This document shows, one piece after another, positions 56,900-64,000 of a stretch of DNA of 64,000 nt. The DNA lies in the NCBI RefSeq assembly GCF_902705875.1, contig NZ_CACSIK010000001.1, positions 1,961,729 through 2,025,728 of the forward strand. Reading direction: 5' to 3'. The position numbers were made by a program, and so were the translations under genes. The DNA comes from Zhongshania aliphaticivorans. Its GTDB lineage: Bacteria; Pseudomonadota; Gammaproteobacteria; Pseudomonadales; Spongiibacteraceae. Under the pieces are notes generated by a model. It saw only the letters and a program-made list of their open reading frames with translations, was not told the origin of the DNA and did no database searches. How positions within the stretch are numbered: position 1 is the stretch's first letter; the number at the start of each line of letters is the position of its first letter.

Positions 56900-58992
56900 A
56901 TTTCCTCCAGTTCATCATATTTTATTAATGCTTGGTTGATTACACATCGTAATTGTTGCTCTACTTCCGCTCGTCCTGCCAACTTGTATTGCGATGCGAT
57001 GCTAGACCAATCATGCCCAAATAAGAGTAATTCGAATGCTAATTCAGCACCCACAGAAGAGCGAAAATTTATATGAACACAAATACGTATTAAACTTGCA
57101 ACTGCCTGCTCAAAAATTAATTCTTGCACACAATAACGTCGTACATTATTAAGATCCCTTTCGCTGAGCCCATCACCAGAATAATCCCCTTCCAACAAAG
57201 CCATCAAGGTCTCTGCGTCTAAGTGAGAGTGAACATTACGAACCGTTAGGGGTATATCAACTCTAAACTGCGCATGTAAATTGGTAAAACCTGTCTCCAA
57301 TTCACACCCTATACCTTTACCGACTATCAATGAATATGCGCCACTAGATGAGTCACGTCGACTCCCTAACCATAATGAGGTGAAACCACTTTTCTGCCAA
57401 AAAGAAACAACATCTGCGGTTGCTGCAAAACTAGATGATAGAAATGCCGCTTTTTGTTGCTGAGCGTAAGTCGTTGCAAAATCTAATAAGCGACCGCCAA
57501 CACCCCTGCGCCGAAAAGCTGCAGCCACTGCAATGCGATTGACTCTATAGCTTGGTAGGCGAGCATATCGAGTATTTCCGCTAAGATGAGTAAGCCTTTG
57601 CGCAACTAAATGACCAAGCGGTCTTCGCTTACCACAGGCAACCGCCTTAGCAAGTTCCAGGGCAAGCTCTCCTTCAGGAAGTAATTGGCATACCCCAACA
57701 ATAATCCCCCGACTTTCCGCGACAATAACAACACACGACAAATCGACTAAATACTGTAAATCACGAGGTGAAGTTTGGTAATGCGCCTGCACCAACAAAC
57801 CAAAGACTTGACTGAGTATATCTTCGTCTTTCAAACAATCTGGTTCTAATATGCGTACTTGAACGTCTTCCCCAGCCGGCTCGGCAATCGGTTCTGCGTT
57901 TAATAAAAAAGCGCTATTCAACCACGCTTCAAGCGGGTCAGTATTTGACCACCGCACGGGAATACGAAGTTCACAACGTCGCCATTGGGGACGTTCTTTT
58001 TGAAGAATATCCTTAAAACGAATATCGAATCCCCGGCCGCTGCCTTCATAGCCGTGTACTGTGGTAGAAAATACTAACCGTGGGTAACGACGTAATAAAC
58101 GGTGCAATAATGTCACCGGCAGCGCTGCCGCTTCGTCTACTAAAACCAGATCCCACTCACCACTGGCAGCAAGTTCACACGCCGGTAGAAATTTCAATAT
58201 TGCATGGTGATAAGTAAAACAATTATCAACACTTTTACCTTGCGGCAGTAGACGCTGTACATGCCGAAACGCTGCATGCACGGAATCTATACCTGGTGCT
58301 GTTATTGCCACCCGACTGCAAGCACCCATTTCAAATAACTTGGCCACCGCAATGCCAAGTGACGATGATTTACCTCTTCCTCTGTCTGAACGAATAACAA
58401 GTGGTCGCCACGATCGCCCCTTTACCACTTTAACAATAGCGCTTACTGCCGCTTGTTGGTCCTGATTCGGTAAGATTGTTTGCCAGCACGCCTGTTTATT
58501 AGGTAGACGGAGTTGTGGAAGCTGGCTTAAAAAAGAATTTTCATTAAGGTGATACACACCCTCTGCCATCGGTACTTTCGACAATAATCTCTGTATAAAA
58601 AACGACTCTTTATTGTCTTTTATGTGCTCAGAGTTTGATTGAAAATAACCTGGCCATTGGGAGAACTCTGGGCAAATGACAATCAAAACCCCACCTGCCA
58701 TTAAGGTACCAGCGGCGGCTAAATAATCATCCACTGATTGCGATGTATACGCGTTAATGATGACAGATCGAAACTCTTTACCGAGTTGGCGCTTCGCGTT
58801 TTTGGGGTTAACGCATCCAATTGAGTCTTCAGAAACCAGCAATGACTCACTATCTTGCAATGCTAATCGAGCAATTTGCTCATTCGCCCAGGACTGCGAA
58901 CCACTCAAAAACAATAAGTAGCGGTGACCATTATGCTCGCCAACTTCACGCAACTTCTGAAGAAAATCGCCTAAGCTGCCTGCGCTGCTCAT
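56896..58992 (-). CDS. tmcA: tRNA(Met) cytidine acetyltransferase
   Basis: 698 aa. It makes N4-acetylcytidine at the wobble position of elongator tRNA-Met. Walker A in VIRSDRGRGKSSSLGIAVAK, DEAAALP and a GNAT domain with VNRIAVAAAFRRRGVGGRLL and FWQKSGF. The N-terminal and C-terminal extra domains are present, so it is full length. Confidence 0.95.
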   Translation of the reverse strand: MSSAGSLGDFLQKLREVGEHNGHRYLLFLSGSQSWANEQIARLALQDSESLLVSEDSIGCVNPKNAKRQLGKEFRSVIINAYTSQSVDDYLAAAGTLMAGGVLIVICPEFSQWPGYFQSNSEHIKDNKESFFIQRLLSKVPMAEGVYHLNENSFLSQLPQLRLPNKQACWQTILPNQDQQAAVSAIVKVVKGRSWRPLVIRSDRGRGKSSSLGIAVAKLFEMGACSRVAITAPGIDSVHAAFRHVQRLLPQGKSVDNCFTYHHAILKFLPACELAASGEWDLVLVDEAAALPVTLLHRLLRRYPRLVFSTTVHGYEGSGRGFDIRFKDILQKERPQWRRCELRIPVRWSNTDPLEAWLNSAFLLNAEPIAEPAGEDVQVRILEPDCLKDEDILSQVFGLLVQAHYQTSPRDLQYLVDLSCVVIVAESRGIIVGVCQLLPEGELALELAKAVACGKRRPLGHLVAQRLTHLSGNTRYARLPSYRVNRIAVAAAFRRRGVGGRLLDFATTYAQQQKAAFLSSSFAATADVVSFWQKSGFTSLWLGSRRDSSSGAYSLIVGKGIGCELETGFTNLHAQFRVDIPLTVRNVHSHLDAETLMALLEGDYSGDGLSERDLNNVRRYCVQELIFEQAVASLIRICVHINFRSSVGAELAFELLLFGHDWSSIASQYKLAGRAEVEQQLRCVINQALIKYDELEEI

Positions 58993-59005
58993 GCCTGAGA
59001 ATCAA

Positions 59006-59305
59006 TCATGATTTAGTTGAAGGATAAACCGGTGCTTCCGGCATTAACACATGGAGGATAATTCGCTCATCATTATGGTAAAGTTCACCAGCTTCCTCGC
59101 CACCATACTGTATTGCAAGATCATAAAGACGCCGCTTTATTTCTTTTGGATTTATAAATCCCAAGACTAAACCAGCTTCTATAAAGCCTTCTAAACGATA
59201 CAAAACCGCCGGTGGGATATCAAAGCCTTCAGATTGATCACGAAAGAATGACAGCAGACGATCATCAAGCTCTTCAACAAACGTCTTCTCCTGGGTATTT
59301 ATCAC
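59006..59305 (-). CDS. conserved hypothetical protein, 99 aa, coupled to a DUF2288 gene
   Basis: The GTG at 59,305 overlaps the stop of the DUF2288 gene (GTGA), a coupling typical of operons; a longer frame from 59,338 would overlap by 37 bp and is less likely. Contents: DRLLSFFRDQSEGFDIPPAV and ILHVLMPEAPVYPSTKS. No domain recognised, though the pairing with DUF2288 suggests one function. tmcA follows after 13 bp. Confidence 0.65.
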   Translation of the reverse strand: MINTQEKTFVEELDDRLLSFFRDQSEGFDIPPAVLYRLEGFIEAGLVLGFINPKEIKRRLYDLAIQYGGEEAGELYHNDERIILHVLMPEAPVYPSTKS

Positions 59306-59613
59306 GGTAAATTCCGCTCTTTTTGTACCAAGACCCACGGTGCAACAACCACAGCCCAGACTTCACAATTCTCTGCCAACCATGTTGTTGCAATGTATTC
59401 AGTTGCCTTTATTAATTTTTCATTTTTCATTAACGCTGAAATTTCTTCAGCCTCATCATTTGCAACAGATGCTGCAGTAGCAACTAGATCCACGCCCGGC
59501 GCGACAACTAATACTGCCCCTTGGGCATAAAAGCGCTGCAAATCTTTCCATAATATTTTTGAAGTTTCACGATTTAACTTTATTAAAAGTTCTGAAGATT
59601 CACTTGAATTCAC
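59302..59613 (-). CDS. DUF2288 family protein
   Basis: 103 aa. KLNRETSKILWKDLQRFYAQ and WAVVVAPWVLVQKERNL match this small family of unknown role found in gammaproteobacteria and cyanobacteria. It starts a leftward run with the 99-aa gene and tmcA-HIT. Confidence 0.85.
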   Translation of the reverse strand: MNSSESSELLIKLNRETSKILWKDLQRFYAQGAVLVVAPGVDLVATAASVANDEAEEISALMKNEKLIKATEYIATTWLAENCEVWAVVVAPWVLVQKERNLP

Positions 59614-59685
59614 ACTGCTGCCTTATTCTTTATGAAGCAATTAATTGACTATTTCTCTTAACAACATTAATACCAGTTGTAGGGG

Positions 59686-60390
59686 TTAATGTATGCTGGG
59701 CCATTTACAATGCCATGGTGGATTACAGCTTTCTAGTATGGCCTGTAGATCCTCATTTAAAAATGCGTCGCCTTGCGAGGGTAGGCAAACATAAAGCTGC
59801 TCACAACCATTGAACTGAAAGCGTAATGCCATTGCATGCAAATACATACGGTCGCATTGTTGCTTGCGAGGTCCATAGCGTGTATCACCAAGAATCGGAA
59901 CACCCAAGCTTTTCATTACGACCCTTAGCTGATGGGTTTTCCCAGTATGAGGCCGCAATAAATAGCCCCTAAGCCCGTCCACTAGAGCGTAGCTAAAAAA
60001 CTGGCTTATAGAAGGGTTGCTGCGAGTTCTACTTAGCAAATAGCTACCGCTTCGGCTCTTTTTAATATCGCCAACAATCATTCCTTGTTTTTTTGAAGGC
60101 TTGCCTTCAGCAAGGGCAAAGTAGAATTTTTCAACCTCTCTGCTAGCAAATAAACGACCAAATTCAGCGGCAGCACTTACATTTTTAGCAATGAGTAACA
60201 AACCCGACGTCGCGTCATCAAGCCGGTGTACCAAATGCAAAGACTCTCCAGGAAAATCTCGATGCAAGATATCTAATAAGCTCTCATCATGGTGATTACG
60301 ATGCAGGTTAACGCCTGGAGCTTTATTAATAACAAGGTAATCCGCATTATTTTCTAACAATAAATAACTAAGCTTTTTTGCGGCCGTCAT
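59686..60390 (-). CDS. RluA-family pseudouridine synthase
   Basis: 234 aa from the ATG at 60,390, 7 bp after fimV ends; an ATG at 60,414 would overlap fimV. The catalytic aspartate is in HLVHRLDDATSGLLLIAKN. YLVINKAPGVNLHRN, LLRPHTGKTHQLRVVMKSLG and ILGDTRYG are conserved. It lacks an N-terminal S4 domain, so it resembles RluA/TruC more than RluC/D. The target base is unknown. Confidence 0.87.
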   Translation of the reverse strand: MTAAKKLSYLLLENNADYLVINKAPGVNLHRNHHDESLLDILHRDFPGESLHLVHRLDDATSGLLLIAKNVSAAAEFGRLFASREVEKFYFALAEGKPSKKQGMIVGDIKKSRSGSYLLSRTRSNPSISQFFSYALVDGLRGYLLRPHTGKTHQLRVVMKSLGVPILGDTRYGPRKQQCDRMYLHAMALRFQFNGCEQLYVCLPSQGDAFLNEDLQAILESCNPPWHCKWPSIH

Positions 60391-60397
60391 GACTACC

Positions 60398-62566
60398 TCA
60401 TTCAGCCCCGCCATTGCTAAAAGAATTAACTCTTGCAGTCATTAACTCTCTTAGTACATCAATTTCTCTAAGAACCTCTTCATCTGGTGACGAAAACTCA
60501 ATTTGTAATACTAAACCTTCAAATGCGTCTTGTTCAGCCTCATGTGCATACACATCCAAAAGCTGCATTTTCAAATTAACATCGTCATTCGTACTTATTT
60601 CCTGCTCTAAAATCTGTCTTGCGCCACTATAGTCACCCAACTCTAAACAAGCACCAGCCCTAGCGCTAACATCGCCTCCGTCAACGTCCTCACCCAGCCA
60701 GCTATCATCTAAATCTGGAATATCTAGATCAATAAGCTCTTGCTCATCACTAGAGCCACCATTTTGTAAAAGCGCATCTTCATCAAGATCTGCAAAGAAA
60801 TCGTCATCGATATCCGCTAAGCTAGCCTTCTGGCTCACCGCAATTTCTGGCTGAGCATATTGACTAGGCATAACTCTACTTTGAGAAATAACATCGTCTG
60901 GAGCAGCAAAATGATCTTCAATAGGATCAGGCTTTGGCTTTATTTCATTCTCAGTAAGCAAGCCCGTCGGTTTCGCATCAAGTGCTGAAAAAATATCATT
61001 AAAATTGTCTTTTACAGAGGCTAACTCTGCCTGCGCTTTCGCTTGGACTGCGGCATTAACATCAGCTAAACCACCCACTGCTTCTGTATCGTGTCCTACA
61101 AAAGAAGAATCATTTTCCCTTGAGGCCTTCCGGTACCGTAGCAATAGTAAAATAAGCCCTACTACCGGTACGAACCACCACAGCCATGACCATGTACTCG
61201 ATACCGCATTTGTACTCTCTGCAGTGTCACCATCAATATTATTGGTAACTGCCGTAACACCGCTAGCTTCCTTAACGCTACCTAGATTAACAACACTGGT
61301 GTTCCCAGGCGGTGCATCAACAGCTTGATTACCTTCTGCCGCAAGCGCGGCAATCTCACCCGCATTGACACCATCCTCAGGACTTACTGCAATCACCGTA
61401 GATTCGCGCTGAGGTAAATCGCCTTCACCAAAGCCCTCATCATCTGCAAACTCAGCTTTGTTTGTTGAATCAACACCATTAAGCGCTTTAACTTGAGCAT
61501 TTAAATCATCTAGCTGAGACTGCAATAACGCCAACTTTTTGGTCATAGCAGTAATATTCTCTGATACCTCAGCAAATTCTGTTTGAACATCGCTTAGATT
61601 CTTATTTAAAAATTGCGACTCAGTTAAAGCCTCTTCTACAGGCTCATTGTCGTCTTCGCGCTCACGGCGAACCGGGTTTAATACTTCTGGCCGGGGACCA
61701 CTGGGTGTTTTTGTCACACCGCTAGTTAGCAGCTGCTCCTGCTTATCTTTAGGCTTTATTGATGGTGTTGGCGGAACCTCTTTAGATTCTAAAACACTAT
61801 CAAATAAATCGAGGGTCACACGCTCTTTTAATAAATTACGATTATTGCGAATAAAAGCACCCGGATTATTACTGTATAACCGCGACATCCAATCATTGGC
61901 AGTTCCGCCCTTAGCACGGGCTACTCGGCGCGCAATACTCCACAAGCTATCGCCCCGCGCCGTCATATAAAACGCAGTGTCAGGCCCAATACTCGGCACT
62001 GTATTCAATCGACTTCCCTGAGACGAGCTTACGATAGGCGGCAACATAGCATCCGTTTGTAGTGGAAGACTTAAATCATCACTTGGTGGTGCTTTTACAG
62101 TAGCTGAAGAATTAGAGCTCGATACAGTTTGATCTGTTAATGCGGTATTTTCTGGAATTGATGACGAGTCTGGCAAATCAAGTAATAAAGTGTAATCTCT
62201 CGTCAAGGCACCACTAGGCCAACGAACCTTGATAGAAAAATATAAATACGGTTCATTAATGGGAGTATCACTGCGCAGATAAATAGTACCGCTGCCATCT
62301 TCTTGTATCTCGCCTGCAACTGAGAGGGAGCGCGTATCAATATTACCAATATCAAAGCCGGTATCAGGATCAACAACGGACTCAAGTGTTATCAATACAT
62401 CAGGGCTACCTACGCCCTCGGCACCAAATACTGGAATGCGTGCGAACAATGGCTGACCGAGCTTTGTATCTAAGTTTACCGCCCCCAAACCCAAAGACAT
62501 GGCATCATTCACCATCAAAACCCCAATACAAAGGGGTAATAATTTAGGCAATTTGTTAAATCCCAT
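60398..62566 (-). CDS. fimV: FimV-type polar scaffold protein
   Basis: 722 aa. A signal region, then GLGAVNLDTKLGQPLFARIP, a periplasmic part with a LysM-like domain (YMTARGDSLWSIARRVARAK and SNNPGAFIRNNRNLL, about 200-245), a coiled coil (about 320-365), one membrane span (WLWWFVPVVGLILLLLRY, about 458-475), and an acidic cytoplasmic part that ends in a TPR-like unit (ACLELGDYSGARQILEQEIS). It organises polar type IV pili and twitching. Shorter than the ~900-aa Pseudomonas protein, mainly in the acidic part. Confidence 0.9.
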   Translation of the reverse strand: MGFNKLPKLLPLCIGVLMVNDAMSLGLGAVNLDTKLGQPLFARIPVFGAEGVGSPDVLITLESVVDPDTGFDIGNIDTRSLSVAGEIQEDGSGTIYLRSDTPINEPYLYFSIKVRWPSGALTRDYTLLLDLPDSSSIPENTALTDQTVSSSNSSATVKAPPSDDLSLPLQTDAMLPPIVSSSQGSRLNTVPSIGPDTAFYMTARGDSLWSIARRVARAKGGTANDWMSRLYSNNPGAFIRNNRNLLKERVTLDLFDSVLESKEVPPTPSIKPKDKQEQLLTSGVTKTPSGPRPEVLNPVRREREDDNEPVEEALTESQFLNKNLSDVQTEFAEVSENITAMTKKLALLQSQLDDLNAQVKALNGVDSTNKAEFADDEGFGEGDLPQRESTVIAVSPEDGVNAGEIAALAAEGNQAVDAPPGNTSVVNLGSVKEASGVTAVTNNIDGDTAESTNAVSSTWSWLWWFVPVVGLILLLLRYRKASRENDSSFVGHDTEAVGGLADVNAAVQAKAQAELASVKDNFNDIFSALDAKPTGLLTENEIKPKPDPIEDHFAAPDDVISQSRVMPSQYAQPEIAVSQKASLADIDDDFFADLDEDALLQNGGSSDEQELIDLDIPDLDDSWLGEDVDGGDVSARAGACLELGDYSGARQILEQEISTNDDVNLKMQLLDVYAHEAEQDAFEGLVLQIEFSSPDEEVLREIDVLRELMTARVNSFSNGGAE

Positions 62567-62891
62567 AGTATAGCTCTCTAGTTCTATGCCTTTGAATATT
62601 GGCCCATGACGAGTATTTGGACGCTAAAAAACAGCAACGCCATCATTATCCCCATTAAACGCCGGCAAAAATACGAAAACAATGGCAAATACGCTTCGTA
62701 TCACTGGCATATATCTAAAATAGATCACAACGATAGATATTTCCCAGTTTTATGTTCTCTTCCACCGCCTTCGAAAGTTTTCCCCAGTTAAGGTGAATAA
62801 GCTTGTGGATAAACGTGTAGATTACAGTCCTAAGGCACCGTTCATGGTGCCCAGACAAAACAGCATAAATTTTAACCAGACTGTCACAAAG
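62567..62891. other. 325-bp region between fimV and the MFS gene
   Basis: No gene seen. It contains a GGCACC-GTTCAT-GGTGCC hairpin (62,834-62,851) after the MFS stop with no T-run, so a weak terminator at best, and a DnaA-box pair (see next). The fimV promoter should lie in the AT-rich part near 62,600-62,760, though no strong -35/-10 stands out. Confidence 0.45.
62792..62812 (-). promoter_or_regulatory. pair of DnaA-box-like sites
   Basis: On the minus strand TTATCCACA (62,812-62,804, a perfect DnaA box) is followed by AGC and then TTATTCACC (62,800-62,792, one mismatch to TTATNCACA). The two lie in the same direction, 12 bp apart start to start. DnaA may bind here, possibly controlling fimV; a chance pair cannot be excluded. 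Confidence 0.4.
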
Positions 62892-64000
62892 CTATTTCTT
62901 TGATCCATTATCAACAAATGTCAAGATCAAGATGATCGTCACCATGACAATGGCGGCACACCAATATGGGTAGCTCGGAGCAAGGCGATACAGCACCCCA
63001 CCAACCAGTGGACCAATCATAAACCCAAGCCCTGCAATCGCACCTAACAGCCCAGCCAAACCTCCTTGTTCATGGGATTCGACGGCCATTGTTGCGCTCG
63101 CAGTAAATGACGGTCCAGTTAAGCCCATACCAAAGCCAAATAAGCCCATGGCAACAAACAACATCCATTGGCCGTTTGCGTTTGCCAGCATTAAATATGA
63201 CAACAACATGAAAGGCAGTCCTACCCGTAACAGTCCCATTGGTAAGCCGGTGTAGCGTCTTACCACAAAAAACTGCGCTCCCAATATGGCGACTGACGAA
63301 ACCACCATGGCGGCAGAAAATAATTGCGCAGCACGGACCCCGTCAATATTGAGCATATCTTGAAAATAGAACCCCAGTGTCTGCTGGACCATACCCAGTA
63401 AACTGAAGATAACAAATCCGATAATAATAAACATACGGTAACGTGGGTCAAAATAAGCCAACTTCGCCAACTTCTTACCGCTAGTATTAGAGACAGGAAT
63501 GGCGGGTAAGTAGCGCCAAACTAAAAGCCCGGCAATAAATGACACAACAGCTTGAATATAAAGAGGAGCTAAATAACTAATACTAACAAACCACGCCAAA
63601 GCGGGTCCTAACATAACACCGAGCTGATTACAGGCCTGAAGCTTACCCATACCTTTGGTTCGCTCATGTACCGAAGTTACATCAACCATATACGCGGCAG
63701 AAGCAGGATGTGTTGGCGACATAATAACCGCGTGGAAGGCACGACTAAGAATTAAACAGATGAACAGCGTAGTTCCCAACAAAACGCCTGTAAGGCCTAA
63801 ATAAGCCACCCCATTAAACGCAAGTGTACCGACAACATAGCCAAATAAACCTAGAATAATGAGTGGTTTTCTACCCAGCCGGTCACTTAACCGCCCCCAT
63901 TTTGGCGCAGCGATGAAGAATACAAATGCTGTTAACGCCGACAATGTGGTGATTGCCAGTTCGCGAGGTTCCAGTACAAGGTCAGAAAAAGGCAGCTTAA
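62892..64000 (-). CDS. MFS transporter, partial (N-terminus beyond the window)
   Basis: The frame is open to the right edge with no stop (codes KLPFSDLVLEPRELAITTLS at the edge), so the gene starts outside. An apparent TTG start at 63,944 is just within the protein. WGRLSDRLGRKPLIILGLFG is MFS motif A of the drug:H+ antiporter (DHA1/TetA-like) type. About ten spans remain. A role in drug or metabolite export is likely. Confidence 0.85.
   Translation of the reverse strand, partial: KLPFSDLVLEPRELAITTLSALTAFVFFIAAPKWGRLSDRLGRKPLIILGLFGYVVGTLAFNGVAYLGLTGVLLGTTLFICLILSRAFHAVIMSPTHPASAAYMVDVTSVHERTKGMGKLQACNQLGVMLGPALAWFVSISYLAPLYIQAVVSFIAGLLVWRYLPAIPVSNTSGKKLAKLAYFDPRYRMFIIIGFVIFSLLGMVQQTLGFYFQDMLNIDGVRAAQLFSAAMVVSSVAILGAQFFVVRRYTGLPMGLLRVGLPFMLLSYLMLANANGQWMLFVAMGLFGFGMGLTGPSFTASATMAVESHEQGGLAGLLGAIAGLGFMIGPLVGGVLYRLAPSYPYWCAAIVMVTIILILTFVDNGSKK

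Overview
The window looks like the chromosome of a marine-type gammaproteobacterium. The gene order is typical of that class: gltA divergent from sdhCDAB-sucAB-lpd-sucCD, and fimV, tmcA, cinA, prmB-aroC and the EF-P hydroxylase gene epmC are present. A member of Cellvibrionales or a neighbouring order is my best guess, but this rests only on gene content. No tRNA, rRNA, CRISPR array or insertion sequence was recognised.

Region 1 (about 60-21,482) is a 21.4-kb integrative island inserted inside the host epmC gene. The 5' part of epmC lies at 21,482-21,679 and the 3' part begins at about 62 and runs off the left edge. At its right-hand end the island carries an overlapping operon of three tyrosine-recombinase-like genes and a small fourth gene, the layout of the ginABCD module of GInt islands (also resembling Tn554 tnpABC and 'recombinases in trio'). 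Directly downstream is a complete but diverged epmC. The island thus seems to break the host gene and supply a replacement. A small HTH gene follows.

The rest of the island (294-14,243) is a defence cargo read leftward: a controller-like HTH protein, an SNF2-family helicase, a DUF262/HNH (GmrSD-like) protein, a type III methyltransferase (Mod), a type III restriction subunit (Res), and after a 377-bp gap a PHP-SMC-like ATPase of the TrlF type. The island ends in a 230-bp tail with three TGTACA sites. A fourth site and an imperfect inverted copy of the tail motif lie at the ginA end.

Region 2 (21,672-36,863) is ordinary host chromosome: a gamma-glutamylcyclotransferase-like gene, tusA, a yheU-type gene, an exported methyltransferase-like protein, a thiamine-binding protein, a GcvR-like ACT protein, an HcaT-like transporter, aroC, prmB, folE, an alpha/beta hydrolase, sixA, gpsA, htpG (with a textbook sigma-32 promoter) and an aidB-type acyl-CoA dehydrogenase behind its own TetR regulator (with a 36-bp perfect operator-like repeat).

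Region 3 (36,955-50,180) is the TCA-cycle cluster: sdhCDAB, sucA, sucB, lpd, sucC and sucD on the minus strand, closed by a strong terminator, and gltA divergent from sdhC with a good sigma-70 promoter and its own terminator.

Region 4 (50,222-64,000) holds a lipoprotein, an SDR oxidoreductase, small conserved proteins (DUF2789, a zinc ribbon, a coiled-coil anchor, DUF2288), cinA, an SRPBCC protein, an orphan B12-type radical SAM enzyme, an HIT protein, tmcA, a pseudouridine synthase, fimV and a major-facilitator transporter cut by the right edge.
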